Below, in pieces: positions 30,250 through 37,184 of a stretch of 41,904 nt of DNA. The DNA lies in the IMG/VR virus record IMGVR_UViG_3300046517_000498, positions 1 through 41,904 of that record; one strand, 5' to 3'. Origin of the DNA: a virus. Position 1 is the stretch's first letter. The number at the start of each line of letters is the position of its first letter. Both the position numbers and the translations under genes were made by a program. Under the pieces are notes generated by a model. That model worked only from the letters and a program-made list of their open reading frames with translations, was not told the DNA's origin and made no database searches.

Positions 30250-30533
30250 TGGAACGCTACATCACGGTGAGTTTCTGCGGCGCTGAGTGCCGCTCGTTCG
30301 AGAACAAGATCTCCGCGCTAGATGGCGACACGATGACGATTGACCTTGGCGACACCATCGGCGACACGGCCATCATCATCGTCGTCCGCTGGGACAAAGA
30401 CGCCGAAGACTACCGCGAGCGCAAGATCACAATGGCGGATCTCAGGAGTTACCTCGAGCAGCGCGATGCCTATGTCGCCGCGTCCACCACCAGCCGTCTC
30501 GGCCAGTCCGCGCAGATTGAGGAGGTCAAGTGA
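30249..30533 (+). CDS. Hypothetical small protein
   Basis: 94 residues. A strand-rich first half (MERYITVSFCGAECRSFENK, TMTIDLGDTIGDTAIIIVVRWD) is followed by helices. Overlaps link it to both neighbours (TAATG, GTGA). No family recognised. Confidence 0.6.
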   Translation: MERYITVSFCGAECRSFENKISALDGDTMTIDLGDTIGDTAIIIVVRWDKDAEDYRERKITMADLRSYLEQRDAYVAASTTSRLGQSAQIEEVK

Positions 30534-30727
30534 GCGACCGCATTGACGATCTCGACGCCGAATATACGCGCTGGTCCCGTGAGGCGTTCATGCTTGAGTC
30601 GACCAATTCAAGTGGCCTGAAACTCAGCGAGATGCTGCGACTCAGCCGACGTCTCGCTTTCGCCAAATCCAACATGCTCAAGGCCAGAGAAGAACTCACG
30701 CGGCTGATCGAACAGGAGTCCCAATGA
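30530..30727 (+). CDS. Hypothetical coiled-coil protein
   Basis: 65 residues from GTG 30530 (GTGA). Mainly helix (LKLSEMLRLSRRLAFAKSNMLKAREELTRLIEQESQ), probably a coiled coil. It starts like its neighbours with MSDRxD. Function unknown. Confidence 0.55.
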   Translation: MSDRIDDLDAEYTRWSREAFMLESTNSSGLKLSEMLRLSRRLAFAKSNMLKAREELTRLIEQESQ

Positions 30728-30963
30728 GCGATCGCGCCGACTTGGTCTGGGCCGCGGCCTTCGCGCTCGAGTTCGGCAGCGCCTACACGCGCTGGCGCAG
30801 CATCGAACGCGACAGGGTCTACGGCGCGATGAGTGTCTCGCAGCAGGCGCGGCCCGATCTGTCGGCCTTCGCTGATGCTGACCGTGCGGCGCTGCGGGAA
30901 GCGTCCCGCGATGCGCGCGATATTGCTGATGCGGCCGTTCGAGCGTTGCAGGAGGCCAAGTGA
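30724..30963 (+). CDS. Hypothetical helical protein
   Basis: 79 residues, Ala/Arg/Asp-rich helices (ADRAALREASRDARDIADAAVRALQEAK). It overlaps the previous gene (ATGA) and the exonuclease gene (GTGA), so it is translated with the recombination protein. No family recognised. Confidence 0.55.
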   Translation: MSDRADLVWAAAFALEFGSAYTRWRSIERDRVYGAMSVSQQARPDLSAFADADRAALREASRDARDIADAAVRALQEAK

Positions 30964-32420
30964 GCGACCCGATTCTCCTCATCGACCTGTCGTCGCTGGT
31001 CCATCCGCTCTTTCACCTGAGCGGCGACCAGCCAGACGTGAACTGGACGTCGAATCAGGCCGTGGCGAAGGTCTACGCGCTAGCGAACGGCTCGCCGCAC
31101 GTCGCGATCTGCGCGGATCGTGGCCGGTCGTTTCGGCGCGAGTTGGACCCGACCTACAAGGCGAATCGGCCCGAGAAGGATGCCGCGCTGTTCGAGCAGT
31201 TGAACCGCACCGAGCGCGTCCTGAGCGATGACGGGTTCCCCATCTGGGCGGCCGATGGCTACGAAGCGGACGACGTCATCGCTACTGCTGTCTCCAAGGT
31301 AGGGAACTTACTCATAGCGGACATCCGCATCGCCTCCGCCGACAAAGACCTGTTGCAACTAGTGAACGACAAGGCGGGCGTCTCGGTCATCAGCCTCAAA
31401 ACGGGGCAACTCATCACCGAGCCTGCCGTGGTGGACAAGTTCAAGGTCACGCCGGCGCAGATGCGCGATTACCTGACCCTCGTGGGCGACAGCGCGGACA
31501 ACATCAAGGGGGCGCCTGGCATCGGCCCCGTGAAAGCCGCCGAGCTGCTGAAGACGTTCGGGTCGCTTGATAGCGTCATGGCGCACCTCGAGGACGTGAC
31601 GCCGCGCACGAAGCAGACGCTCACCGAGCACGGCCTTGCGCTCGAATGCGCCCGGATGCTCGTCACCCTCAAGACGGATGCGCCGATCGACGTGTCCGAA
31701 GTCTTCAAGCCCCGTGTGCCGAAACCGAAGGAGCGAGACGTCATGGCCGAGATGGTGGAGCAGATGGATCAGGAAGCCGATGTGAGCGAGACGAAGGGCG
31801 AGATTCGCGACAGTGGCATGCTGGCTGAACTGAAGAACTACGACGCCAAGCACGGCGTCAGCGCCACGGCCGATAATAACCAGATCGCTCGCGTCGAGAT
31901 TGAACCGTTCACCGGCGCCTGGTCCCGCGCGCTCGAACCGCGCAGCGCCCGCGACACGATGGCCATTGCCCGCGTGCTGTTCGATTCGCGGTTCTTTGCC
32001 GGCTACGGGAATCCGCAGGCGGTGGCCGCGATCATCTTCGCCGGCCGCGAGCTTGGCCTTGGCATGATGGCCAGTCTCCGAGGCTTTCACTCGGTGAAAG
32101 GCCGCGTGTGCATGGCCGCTGACCTGATGCGGGCGCTCGTCATGGCCTCGCCGGTCTGCGAATACTTCACCTGCACTGAGCGCAGCGCGACGAAGGCGAC
32201 TTGGGTCACGAAGCGCAAGGGCGACCCCACGTCCACGACGCTGACATACACCATCGAAGAAGCCAAGGCCGCTGGCCTGATCACGCCCGGATCTGGATGG
32301 GAAAAGCATATCTTTGATATGATAGCCAAAACCGCGAGCAGCAAGCTCGCGCGACTGGTGTATGCCGATGTCACCTTCGGGATCTACTCAGCAGAAGAAA
32401 TGGGCGAAAGCGACGTCTAG
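30960..32420 (+). CDS. 5'-3' exonuclease fused to annealase-like domain
   Basis: 486 residues from GTG 30960. Residues 1-255 are a FEN/Pol I-type 5' nuclease: D9, D53, YEADD (101-105), DKD (128-130), and GDSADNIKGAPGIGPVKAAELL (176-197) with its helix-hairpin-helix. After a charged linker (about 258-310), residues of about 330-486 carry MAIARVLF, AAIIFAGRELGLGMMASLRGFHSVKGR, WVTKRKGDP and ARLVYADVTFGIYSAEE. These resemble a widespread phage family linked to RecT/Redbeta-type recombination. Exonuclease and annealase usually are separate partners (Exo and beta of lambda). The second assignment is the weaker one. Confidence 0.78.
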   Translation: MSDPILLIDLSSLVHPLFHLSGDQPDVNWTSNQAVAKVYALANGSPHVAICADRGRSFRRELDPTYKANRPEKDAALFEQLNRTERVLSDDGFPIWAADGYEADDVIATAVSKVGNLLIADIRIASADKDLLQLVNDKAGVSVISLKTGQLITEPAVVDKFKVTPAQMRDYLTLVGDSADNIKGAPGIGPVKAAELLKTFGSLDSVMAHLEDVTPRTKQTLTEHGLALECARMLVTLKTDAPIDVSEVFKPRVPKPKERDVMAEMVEQMDQEADVSETKGEIRDSGMLAELKNYDAKHGVSATADNNQIARVEIEPFTGAWSRALEPRSARDTMAIARVLFDSRFFAGYGNPQAVAAIIFAGRELGLGMMASLRGFHSVKGRVCMAADLMRALVMASPVCEYFTCTERSATKATWVTKRKGDPTSTTLTYTIEEAKAAGLITPGSGWEKHIFDMIAKTASSKLARLVYADVTFGIYSAEEMGESDV

Positions 32421-32874
32421 GTTTTTCGCCAAGGTCGATAAGACGGATTCCTGCTGGCTATGGACGTCGTTCATTGAAGGCGGATACGGATTGTTCTGGT
32501 TCTTTGGCGCACCGAGGCGAGCACACCGCGTGTCTTGGATGATTGCAAACGGTGAGATTCCAGGCGGCCGAATGGTGCTTCATCACTGCGATGTGCGGCA
32601 TTGCGTGAACCCATCACATCTGTATCTTGGCAACGCGCTCGACAACTGCCGAGACATGTGGGCCAGAGGACGAGCAGGCGCTGGAAATACCACGCAGACA
32701 GCAGCGCACGGGAAGAACATACCGCACTCTAAACTGAACCCGCGAAGCGTGAGGGCGATCCGAAAAGCCATGACGACCGACGAATCTATTCGTTCAATCG
32801 GCAGACGCTTCGGCGTAGCCCACGGCACGATTCGCGCAGTGCGCGATGGTGTTACATGGAGCCGAGTCAAATGA
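32362..32874 (+). CDS. HNH endonuclease overlapping the recombination gene
   Basis: 170 residues. RFFAKVDKTDSCWLWTSF, then RRAHRVSWMIANGEIP and VLHHCDVRHCVNPSHLYLG, form a typical HNH_3-type nuclease with a zinc-like Cys/His set. The C-terminus (SIRSIGRRFGVAHGTIRAVRDG) is a helix-turn-helix. The frame begins at ATG 32362, inside the last 59 bases of the exonuclease gene; a later start is possible, since conserved residues begin about 18 codons in. Likely a mobile homing-type gene that joined the operon. Confidence 0.82.
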   Translation: MPMSPSGSTQQKKWAKATSRFFAKVDKTDSCWLWTSFIEGGYGLFWFFGAPRRAHRVSWMIANGEIPGGRMVLHHCDVRHCVNPSHLYLGNALDNCRDMWARGRAGAGNTTQTAAHGKNIPHSKLNPRSVRAIRKAMTTDESIRSIGRRFGVAHGTIRAVRDGVTWSRVK

Positions 32875-33059
32875 GCCGCTACCCGCCTCGCCAGCTCACG
32901 AAGCCGCAACGCCTGTCGTGGCGTAGACTTTTTTGCTTGCACACGAACTGGCTGCGTCACCGCGACGACGCCGGCCAATCCTGGCGGATCTGCGACCACT
33001 GCGGCGCGACGATTCCAGGTTGGGACGTGACGCCTAAGGCAGAGAAGGAGGAGCGGTGA
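32871..33059 (+). CDS. Small basic zinc-knuckle protein
   Basis: 62 residues from ATG 32871 (ATGA with the HNH stop). The N-terminus is Arg/Trp-rich (KPQRLSWRRLFCLHTNWLRH), followed by WRICDHCGATIPGW, a CxxC knuckle that may pair with C/H residues upstream. It ends with a lysine/glutamate tail. Function unknown. Confidence 0.6.
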   Translation: MSRYPPRQLTKPQRLSWRRLFCLHTNWLRHRDDAGQSWRICDHCGATIPGWDVTPKAEKEER

Positions 33060-33184
33060 AGCTGTTTGAACTCACCGCGCTCGTGCTGCTAGTCCTGATG
33101 CTTGGAGCCCTGATCAGCCTAGACCTGGCCGTGAGCCGCATCGAGACGAGCCTGACCACCGGCTGCGCGATGGTGGGCAAATGA
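33056..33184 (+). CDS. 42-residue membrane microprotein
   Basis: GTG 33056 overlaps the previous stop (GTGA) and has AGGAGGAG just upstream. The 42 residues form one hydrophobic helix (ELTALVLLVLMLGALISLDL) with a short polar C-terminus. The stop overlaps the next ATG (ATGA). It is below usual length cut-offs but fits perfectly into the operon. A small membrane effector of unknown role. Confidence 0.65.
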   Translation: MKLFELTALVLLVLMLGALISLDLAVSRIETSLTTGCAMVGK

Positions 33185-33465
33185 AGCCGAAGTTGTCGAA
33201 GGCCGACGTGAAGATTCTGGCCTTCATTCGCGGCCGAGCACGGGCGAAGGATGCTGATCCGTCCGTCAAAGCCGACCCGATGTATTGGCTGAACCGCATC
33301 AAGGACACGGGTGGCTTATCCGCGACCAGCAAAGCGTTATGGCGCGAGCGCATGAAGCTCGGCGGCAGTCCATCAGTCACGGCTGGCAGCCGACCGATGC
33401 CCATCGACTACGTTGAGCGATGCCCATCATGCGGTCGAGTGTTTAGTGTGTTGGTGAAGTCATGA
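33181..33465 (+). CDS. Hypothetical protein with CxxC
   Basis: 94 residues. A lysine-rich helical N-terminus (MKPKLSKADVKILAFIRGRARAKD) is followed by MYWLNRIKDTGGLSATSKALW and, near the end, RCPSCGRVFSVLV, a single CxxC knuckle. It might bind DNA, judging from charge. Overlaps on both sides (ATGA). Confidence 0.6.
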   Translation: MKPKLSKADVKILAFIRGRARAKDADPSVKADPMYWLNRIKDTGGLSATSKALWRERMKLGGSPSVTAGSRPMPIDYVERCPSCGRVFSVLVKS

Positions 33466-33551
33466 CCTCGCGCCAGCAGGCCGCCGTGGAGTTCGTGCTG
33501 CTCTGTTCCGGGATTGCGCTAGCCGTGTGCTGGCTGCTGAGGGCGGCATGA
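33462..33551 (+). CDS. 29-residue membrane microprotein
   Basis: ATG 33462 overlaps the stop before it and TGA 33549-33551 overlaps the next ATG, both as ATGA. The product is a single hydrophobic helix (VEFVLLCSGIALAVCWLL) with a basic end. Exact fit between two real genes supports it; its size makes it uncertain. Confidence 0.5.
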   Translation: MTSRQQAAVEFVLLCSGIALAVCWLLRAA

Positions 33552-33736
33552 TCTACGTCTTCGTCCACTGCTGCACCGGCCCGTGGCTGGCGGGGATGAT
33601 CGCCCCTGACCGCTGGTGGGCGACCTCCCCCGAGCGCGTGGCCAGTCAGGTCGAGTGCCCGCGCTGTCAGGGGAAGCCCAGTCTCTACGGCACGCTGGAG
33701 CCGCCACGAGTCGCGGAAGCGACGGAGGCGTCGTGA
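33548..33736 (+). CDS. Small Cys/Trp-rich protein
   Basis: 62 residues from ATG 33548. The start MIYVFVHCCTGPWLAGMIAPDRWW is hydrophobic, and VECPRCQGKPSLYG gives a CxxC knuckle that could bind zinc together with HCC. It overlaps the methyltransferase start (GTGA), so it may be its small partner or only a neighbour. Confidence 0.6.
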   Translation: MIYVFVHCCTGPWLAGMIAPDRWWATSPERVASQVECPRCQGKPSLYGTLEPPRVAEATEAS

Positions 33737-34377
33737 GACTGCTGGACTTATTCTGCGGCGCTGGCGGCGCGGCGATGGGCTACTCGCGCGCCGGATTCAC
33801 CGACATCGTCGGCGTCGATCTGGCCGACCCGCCGCGCTATCCATTTGAGTTCGTGCGCGGCGATGCGCTGAAGTTCGTTGCGCTGCACGGCCACCAGTTC
33901 GATGCGATTCACGCGAGTCCACCGTGCCAGGCACATTCGATGTTCAGCCGCAATATGGGGACAGCTCATCGGCATATCGATCTCATTCAGCCGACACGCG
34001 AGGCGCTGCAAAGACTCAATGTCCCATCCGTGATCGAAAACGTCGAAGGCGCTCCGCTCGAGAAGCCATTCCGCCTATGCGGCTCAAGTTTTGGGCTGCT
34101 TGTGCAGCGGCATCGATTGTTCGAGTCGCATCGGTTCGATGTCGGCTTAACACCGCCGTGCGCTCACGATTCGTCACGACTGACCGTCCCAGTCTACGGT
34201 CACGGCTCTCCCCAATGGCACCGCAAGAAGTGGGGTCGAAACGTTCGACTTGACGAGAAGAAGTCGGCGATGGGGATCGATTGGATGACCGGCTGGTCAC
34301 TCTCTCAGGCCATTCCGCCGGCGTATACCGAGTTCATCGGCCGACAACTCATGAGCCAGATAACGGAGGACCGCTAA
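33733..34377 (+). CDS. DNA (cytosine-5) methyltransferase
   Basis: 214 residues from GTG 33733. The classical C5 motifs are present in order: DLFCGAGG (5-12, cofactor), SPPCQ (62-66, catalytic cysteine 65), IENVEG (101-106) and QRHRLF (125-130), with motifs IX/X less clear. It is short, because the target-recognition domain is reduced, as in many phage enzymes. It would methylate phage DNA and shield it from restriction. The next gene is a nuclease coupled by TAATG, so a linked modification/nuclease pair is possible. Confidence 0.85.
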   Translation: MRLLDLFCGAGGAAMGYSRAGFTDIVGVDLADPPRYPFEFVRGDALKFVALHGHQFDAIHASPPCQAHSMFSRNMGTAHRHIDLIQPTREALQRLNVPSVIENVEGAPLEKPFRLCGSSFGLLVQRHRLFESHRFDVGLTPPCAHDSSRLTVPVYGHGSPQWHRKKWGRNVRLDEKKSAMGIDWMTGWSLSQAIPPAYTEFIGRQLMSQITEDR

Positions 34378-34805
34378 TGCCGCTCCGTCTCTCCCGCCGC
34401 TCGAAGGCGTTCACGGTCAAAGTCCCTCGCGCCAACGCGGCCGATGGGCTGATGACACAGATCGTGCAGATCGGATTGGAGCCGCCCGTGCGGGAGTTCA
34501 GATTCCATGAATCACGCAAGTGGCGATTTGATCTGGCGTGGCCGATGTATCGCATCGCCGTAGAAGTCGATGGCGGCGGATTCATCGCGGGTCGTCACGG
34601 TCGCGGCGCAGGCATGGAATCCGACCGCGAGAAGTTTGCAGAGGCCGCATGCCTTGGTTGGGTCGTGGTTGGCGTGACGCCGAAGCAGATTCGCAGCGGA
34701 CAGGCGATTGCGTGGATCGAACGGCTATTGGCAAAACAACATGCAGGTGTTTATACCGTGGTGCCTTGTCCCGAGCCGACGCCACGCCCACGGAGGCGAC
34801 GATGA
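34377..34805 (+). CDS. PD-(D/E)XK-like endonuclease
   Basis: 142 residues from ATG 34377. The core is FRFHESRKWRFDLAWPMYRIAVEVDGG followed by GRHGRGAGMESDREKFAEAACLGWVVVGVT. This is the pattern of small phage nucleases with a PD-(D/E)XK fold (D in RFDLAWP, E in VEVDGG). It is common in phages without a known target. Coupling to the C5 methyltransferase suggests a joint role; the alternatives are a resolvase-like or Vsr-like repair enzyme. Confidence 0.72.
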   Translation: MPLRLSRRSKAFTVKVPRANAADGLMTQIVQIGLEPPVREFRFHESRKWRFDLAWPMYRIAVEVDGGGFIAGRHGRGAGMESDREKFAEAACLGWVVVGVTPKQIRSGQAIAWIERLLAKQHAGVYTVVPCPEPTPRPRRRR

Positions 34806-36022
34806 GTGAGTGGACTGACGCGCCACGGCCGGACCTGACGGCGGCGGACTGGGCGGCGATGTTAGGGCGAGCGAACAAGTTGCCGCCGGTCTGGGAAATC
34901 GCTGACTTCGCAGACATGCTGAACCCTGACGGTAAGCGGTTCGCCAGCATCGCAGACTGCCGCCGTATCTCGGAAATGCTGGTCAAGTTTGCAGCGGCCC
35001 GCACCGATCTCCCGCTAGCCCTCGACGCCCTCGCGCGGCAGCAGGAGGCGAAAGATGCGGCCTACTTGGAGCGCAACCGTCTCGTGGCGCTGCTCTCGAA
35101 ACTGTGGCCGTCGCACTTGGCGCAGCATCCAGCCGACGACCTCGCGTGGTCGCGTGACTGGCTGACCATCGTGTGCATTCATGCACCGTTCGGCCAGATC
35201 ACGTGGCACCTGCACGATGCGCATGTGCCGCTGTTCGCGCACCTGACGATGGGCGAAAGCCACTGGGACGGCCACACGACCGAGGAGAAGTATCAGCGCA
35301 TCGCGGACGCGGAACTGGCCAGTCTGGACGAGCAGCAGGAGGCGAACGCGCGGCTGAGGGAGCAAATCGAAATCACACGCGCCGCAATGGAAGCGAATCT
35401 TGCGCTACCGCTCCACGAACACGCGACGGATGTGACGCGGCTCATCACGGAGTCCGCGTATGGCAACGGAACGCTCAGCATTGTCGGCGTGTGGGACATC
35501 GCATCATTGACGCCGGACAAGCTCGAACAACTGCGGGCGCGCGGCGAACGCGAGTTTGTCTACGCCCACGCCTTCGACGCCTTGCTCACGAATCAACCGG
35601 AGTGGACCGAAGCGTTCGGCGGCTTGACGGTGAACGACATCGCCCAGCACGTCAAGATGCAAACGGCCGAGCTAATCGAGGAACGCTATCAACGGAGTCG
35701 CGCCGAAGCCGAGAACGCGCGGCTGACGGCGGAAGTTGCGAGGATGGCGATGACCCAATCGTTTGAGCGTGACGGCACCTGCGTCTACTGCGGCCAAGAG
35801 ACGTCGTGCATTGCTGGCAATCCTGCTAAATGGCCGATGCGCTTTCCTGAGCCGGACGGAACAGGCATCTTACGCATCCACCACACAGGCTGTGTGCTAT
35901 CTCGGTTGGCCGCCCTCGCCGATCGAGACGCGACGATCGCGCGGCTGCAACACGAGGTCAGCGATTACCGGCGCATCGCCGAAGCGGCCCTGACGCCCGC
36001 GAAGGAGGCCGACCGTGGCTAA
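34802..36022 (+). CDS. Composite protein with coiled coil and zinc knuckle
   Basis: 406 residues from ATG 34802 (ATGA). Three parts are visible. A middle section with GQITWHLHDAHVPLFAHL and HWDGHTTEEKYQRI is a motif seen in many uncharacterised phage proteins. Two coiled-coil stretches appear near residues 170-200 and 310-330. Near residue 340 is CVYCGQETSC, a zinc-knuckle motif. It ends with another helix (DYRRIAEAALTPAKEA). It looks like several small phage modules joined in one chain. Function unknown. Confidence 0.65.
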   Translation: MSEWTDAPRPDLTAADWAAMLGRANKLPPVWEIADFADMLNPDGKRFASIADCRRISEMLVKFAAARTDLPLALDALARQQEAKDAAYLERNRLVALLSKLWPSHLAQHPADDLAWSRDWLTIVCIHAPFGQITWHLHDAHVPLFAHLTMGESHWDGHTTEEKYQRIADAELASLDEQQEANARLREQIEITRAAMEANLALPLHEHATDVTRLITESAYGNGTLSIVGVWDIASLTPDKLEQLRARGEREFVYAHAFDALLTNQPEWTEAFGGLTVNDIAQHVKMQTAELIEERYQRSRAEAENARLTAEVARMAMTQSFERDGTCVYCGQETSCIAGNPAKWPMRFPEPDGTGILRIHHTGCVLSRLAALADRDATIARLQHEVSDYRRIAEAALTPAKEADRG

Positions 36023-36284
36023 GCGAGACCTAAACTGGCTTCGCGAGATTGCTGAACTCGCGATGAATCACTGTGGATGCCCGGTTGTGGATGATACGAC
36101 GCCACACCACGACCGATGCCCAGCGCGGGCTGTCGATGAAGTGCAACGCTACATGGACGCCGATCAGGCGTTGATCGTCACGCTCCGTAACCATATTCAC
36201 CTGCTCCGGCAGCGACTCGATCAGTATGAAGACACCGACGAACAGACATTGGCCCAGTTCGTCAGAGAGCACGATGACCTCTAA
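36015..36284 (+). CDS. Hypothetical Cys/His protein
   Basis: 89 residues from GTG 36015, overlapping the preceding stop. HCGCPVVDDTTPHHDRCPA could be a zinc site. It is followed by a long helix (VDEVQRYMDADQALIVTLRNHIHLLRQRLDQYED), probably a coiled coil. Not recognised. Confidence 0.55.
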   Translation: MAKRDLNWLREIAELAMNHCGCPVVDDTTPHHDRCPARAVDEVQRYMDADQALIVTLRNHIHLLRQRLDQYEDTDEQTLAQFVREHDDL

Positions 36285-36325
36285 GTCATTTCTTGAGGCG
36301 GCCAGGCTCGCGGAGGAGACGGAAG

Positions 36326-36508
36326 ATGCCCAATAAGCCCGACGCGCAGACCGTGGCGCAGATGGCGGCGACGATTGCGAGTGGGTTGGTGGCGGTCGCG
36401 GAACATCACGAACTCACCGAGCGCGACATCGTGACCAGCGCCGTTCGCATCGCCCGCGCCATCGTCGCGGAAGTCGAGCGTGCCGAGCCGGAGGAGGAGA
36501 AACCATGA
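36326..36508 (+). CDS. Hypothetical small helical protein
   Basis: 60 residues from ATG 36326, with GGAGGAG upstream. Predicted helices (TVAQMAATIASGLVAVAEHH; IVTSAVRIARAIVAEVERAE) and an acidic end. The upstream gene stops at 36284, leaving a short gap in which only a 20-codon frame is seen. Function unknown. Confidence 0.55.
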   Translation: MPNKPDAQTVAQMAATIASGLVAVAEHHELTERDIVTSAVRIARAIVAEVERAEPEEEKP

Positions 36509-36603
36509 GCGCCTGTGAGAAATGCTGGCTAGATGCGAACTTCCGCATGCTAACCCTGGGCGGCTTTCATCCGACCGGCTCTCCCGAGGTGACGCATGAC
36601 TGA
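36505..36603 (+). CDS. 32-residue CxxC microprotein
   Basis: ATG 36505 overlaps the previous stop (ATGA), and the stop lies just after the next ATG. MSACEKCWLDANFRM contains the CEKCWxDAxxR motif seen at the N-terminus of larger small phage proteins. Here it is cut to 32 residues, so it may be a truncated relic or a functional mini form. Confidence 0.5.
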   Translation: MSACEKCWLDANFRMLTLGGFHPTGSPEVTHD

Positions 36604-36826
36604 CCGGACGCTCTCGGCGGCGGCGTTGGACGCGCTGGAGCAGATTGCGACTGACCCGACCACGAGTAAGCACCATGTCCAGCAGGCGCTACTGACGGTG
36701 ATCGCCCAAGCCCGACGCACCGAGGCGGCCGAGCGGAAGCTCCGGCACGTCGAAGCGTTGTGCGAAGGCCCGCTGGCATGGACGGTCAACCACAACGACA
36801 TCCGCCGTGCCCTCGCCGAGGACTGA
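36596..36826 (+). CDS. Hypothetical helical protein
   Basis: 76 residues, mainly helices (AALDALEQIATD; KHHVQQALLTVIAQARRTEAAERKLRHVEALCEG). The pattern resembles short uncharacterised phage proteins of the ALDALExIA type. It overlaps the preceding gene by 8 bases and closes the run of microproteins before the larger genes. Function unknown. Confidence 0.55.
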   Translation: MTDRTLSAAALDALEQIATDPTTSKHHVQQALLTVIAQARRTEAAERKLRHVEALCEGPLAWTVNHNDIRRALAED

Positions 36827-36842
36827 GGAGTAGAATCTGCCT

Positions 36843-37184
36843 ATGAACATCGACATCCTGATCGCCGTGACCCCATTCACGACCCGCAATGGACTGGTCA
36901 CGACCGACCAGACGCTTGTGCGGGGCGGCCTTGAACCGATTGGCGTGGCCTTCAACGGTCGCACGCTCTACAAGGGCATTTTCTCGGGGGGACTGGCGAC
37001 GGCCGATCCCCTGACCGGCGCGTTGAGCTTCCCCAATCCACCGCCGCCCATCAGCCGACTGAACTACATCCTCTACAGCCCCGGCGACGGCCGCATCCTG
37101 ATTCAACCGTCATTCAACTGGCCAGCCCCAGACGGCAAAGACGGCCCGGCATTCCTCTATCTGGCCTACCCCTACGGCGCCTAG
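36843..37184 (+). CDS. Hypothetical protein, possibly virion/lysis related
   Basis: 113 residues rich in Gly, Pro and aromatic residues (GGLATADPLTGALSFPNPPPPI; FLYLAYPYGA). GGAG is 13 bases upstream of ATG 36843, farther than usual. It ends directly before the 341-residue gene. The composition suggests a secreted or virion-type protein rather than an enzyme, but no domain is recognised. Confidence 0.5.
   Translation: MNIDILIAVTPFTTRNGLVTTDQTLVRGGLEPIGVAFNGRTLYKGIFSGGLATADPLTGALSFPNPPPPISRLNYILYSPGDGRILIQPSFNWPAPDGKDGPAFLYLAYPYGA

Noticed and set aside
31359-32309. Minus-strand frame of 316 codons opposite the exonuclease gene
   Set aside because: Shadow of the exonuclease-annealase gene; no start signals or protein features.
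36274-36336. 20-codon ORF (MTSKSFLEAARLAEETEDAQ) starting inside the end of the gene at 36015
   Set aside because: It has ATGA-type overlap but no ribosome site, and the next gene starts with its own ribosome site within it; too short to call.
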